Shown here: positions 63,201-64,000 of the stretch, in pieces
Numbering within the stretch: the first letter of the stretch is position 1
How the letters are laid out: the number at the start of each line of letters is the position of its first letter
Assembly: GCA_033558025.1 (NCBI GenBank)
Contig: JAUCEF010000018.1
Location: 4,402,001 to 4,466,000 of the forward strand
Reading direction: 5' to 3'
DNA length: 64,000 nucleotides
Origin: Phytophthora sp. 'mugwort'
Lineage: Eukaryota; Oomycota; Peronosporomycetes; Peronosporales; Peronosporaceae
The notes under the pieces: generated by a model
Seen by the model: the letters and a program-made list of their open reading frames with translations, nothing else
Told to the model about the DNA's origin: nothing
The model's database searches: none
Made by a program: the position numbers and the translations under genes

Positions 63201-64000
63201 CTCGATCGGACCACACCCGATTTTGATCGGATCTCGATCGCGTCGATCCTCGACCAGATCGGTGCTCGACTTCGAGATCGGGGCATGGGGTTGAGATCGG
63301 GACTTGGAGGCGTTTAGCAGATCGCGACCGATCTGGAACGACCCCGATCGGAATACAGATGATCACAACCAAGCTGCGATCTGAATCGATCCTCGATCTG
63401 ACCAGCACAGTGCCTAGCAGTGAAGTGAAGGGCGAGCCTTGCCGGCGACCAACGGATCGCAACCGATCAAGATCGGCCCTCGATCGGATCGGCATACACG
63501 TTCCAGCAGATCGGCATATAGGTTCGGTCATAAGGGTTCTATTAGGTTGGGTTATTGCTTCGGTCGATCGGCGTTCGCAGATCGCATAGATTCTGACATA
63601 CGGGTCTTCACAGAGCGGGGTCGATCGATCGTCATTCTCGGGGATATGCAATTATGAGGCCAGTGTGTGTTGCAAGGTTGAAGAAGGGCATAAATCAGGG
63701 TAGTCAGGCGGCACGGGATAGGATTCAAGACGGGAAGATAGGACGAGAAAAGGACAAAATACAGTCAGACGCGAATTTACATTAGACGGCTTAAGCGGCT
63801 TTCATACACAGCGGATCTGGACTACATTGGCCCAACAAGGTGTCGGCAAGTCAGGCAGATCTAGTGTTATGGTGAGAGGACGAGATCACATATTGGCCGA
63901 CTCTCCCCTACGCTAGGGAACTACTGTTCAAGCTCGCAGCTCGATCGATCGGCATTCATTGCTTGGTCGGCGATCGCTTCGACTCTCAACTCACAAGATA
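60228..64000. repeat. GATC-rich degenerate repeat field without a recognisable gene
   Basis: GATCG, CGATC and GATCGA words recur densely, especially from 62860 to 63650. A tandem unit of about 125 bp is seen twice: ctggtgccgatcgacc near 62954 and 63080, and ggttattggg followed by cgagatc near 62992 and 63115. Long open frames exist on both strands (for example 61594-61163 minus, with an Asp/Glu-rich segment and Pro/Arg-rich tail), but no enzymatic domain is visible. A plus-strand frame at 62513-62803 has CRICEKKK and further Cys but no clear zinc finger. It may be gag-like or non-coding retroelement DNA. Confidence 0.45.

Overview
The window looks like nuclear DNA of an oomycete, most likely a Phytophthora-like Peronosporales. 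Genes are short-intron or intronless (introns mostly 50-150 bp with GT/AG ends) and tightly packed. The two giant PAS-repeat hybrid histidine kinases, the Sgt1/Rab/RJL set and the mix of Ty3/gypsy, Ty1/copia, piggyBac-like, Harbinger-like and Tc1/mariner remnants all fit that assignment. Species was not determined.

Layout. (1) 1-19.6 kb is a transposon graveyard: a decayed Ty3/gypsy element on the minus strand (about 1.77-6.5 kb); a nearly complete but frameshifted Ty1/copia element with two 224-bp LTRs (8180-13208); a PIF/Harbinger transposase fragment (14.4-14.8 kb); a piggyBac-like transposase (15.2-17.8 kb); and a Tc1/mariner remnant (18.2-19.1 kb). (2) 19.66-59.0 kb is a gene island: ankyrin protein (+), MAP kinase kinase-like kinase (+), 10-PAS hybrid histidine kinase (-), Rab18 (-), PSMG3 (+), a small unknown protein (+), mitochondrial Era-type GTPase (+), SGT1 (+), centromeric histone H3 (+), an ankyrin protein (-), the giant 31-PAS hybrid histidine kinase (+), RJL GTPase (+) and a Tctex1-type dynein light chain (-). 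(3) 59.0-64.0 kb returns to repeat-like DNA, with a broken Ulp1-like peptidase and a GATC-rich degenerate repeat field.

The standout is the pair of paralogous hybrid histidine kinases. Each is a one-polypeptide phosphorelay (tandem PAS array, HisKA, HATPase, receiver, HPt) with no visible membrane segment, and each ends in a CaaX-type prenylation box (CVVM and CCVM). The larger protein, 4613 aa from one uninterrupted 13.8-kb exon, has 31 PAS units of 120 aa. Its array grew by nested duplications (360, 720, 1080 and 1800 bp periods), some copies being almost identical. The paralogs point away from each other across about 14 kb. A MAPKK-like gene is convergent with the smaller one, which suggests, but does not prove, a phosphorelay-to-MAPK connection.

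Exon boundaries were assigned by eye from GT/AG sites and reading-frame continuity. Family calls come from motif recognition, not from searches.
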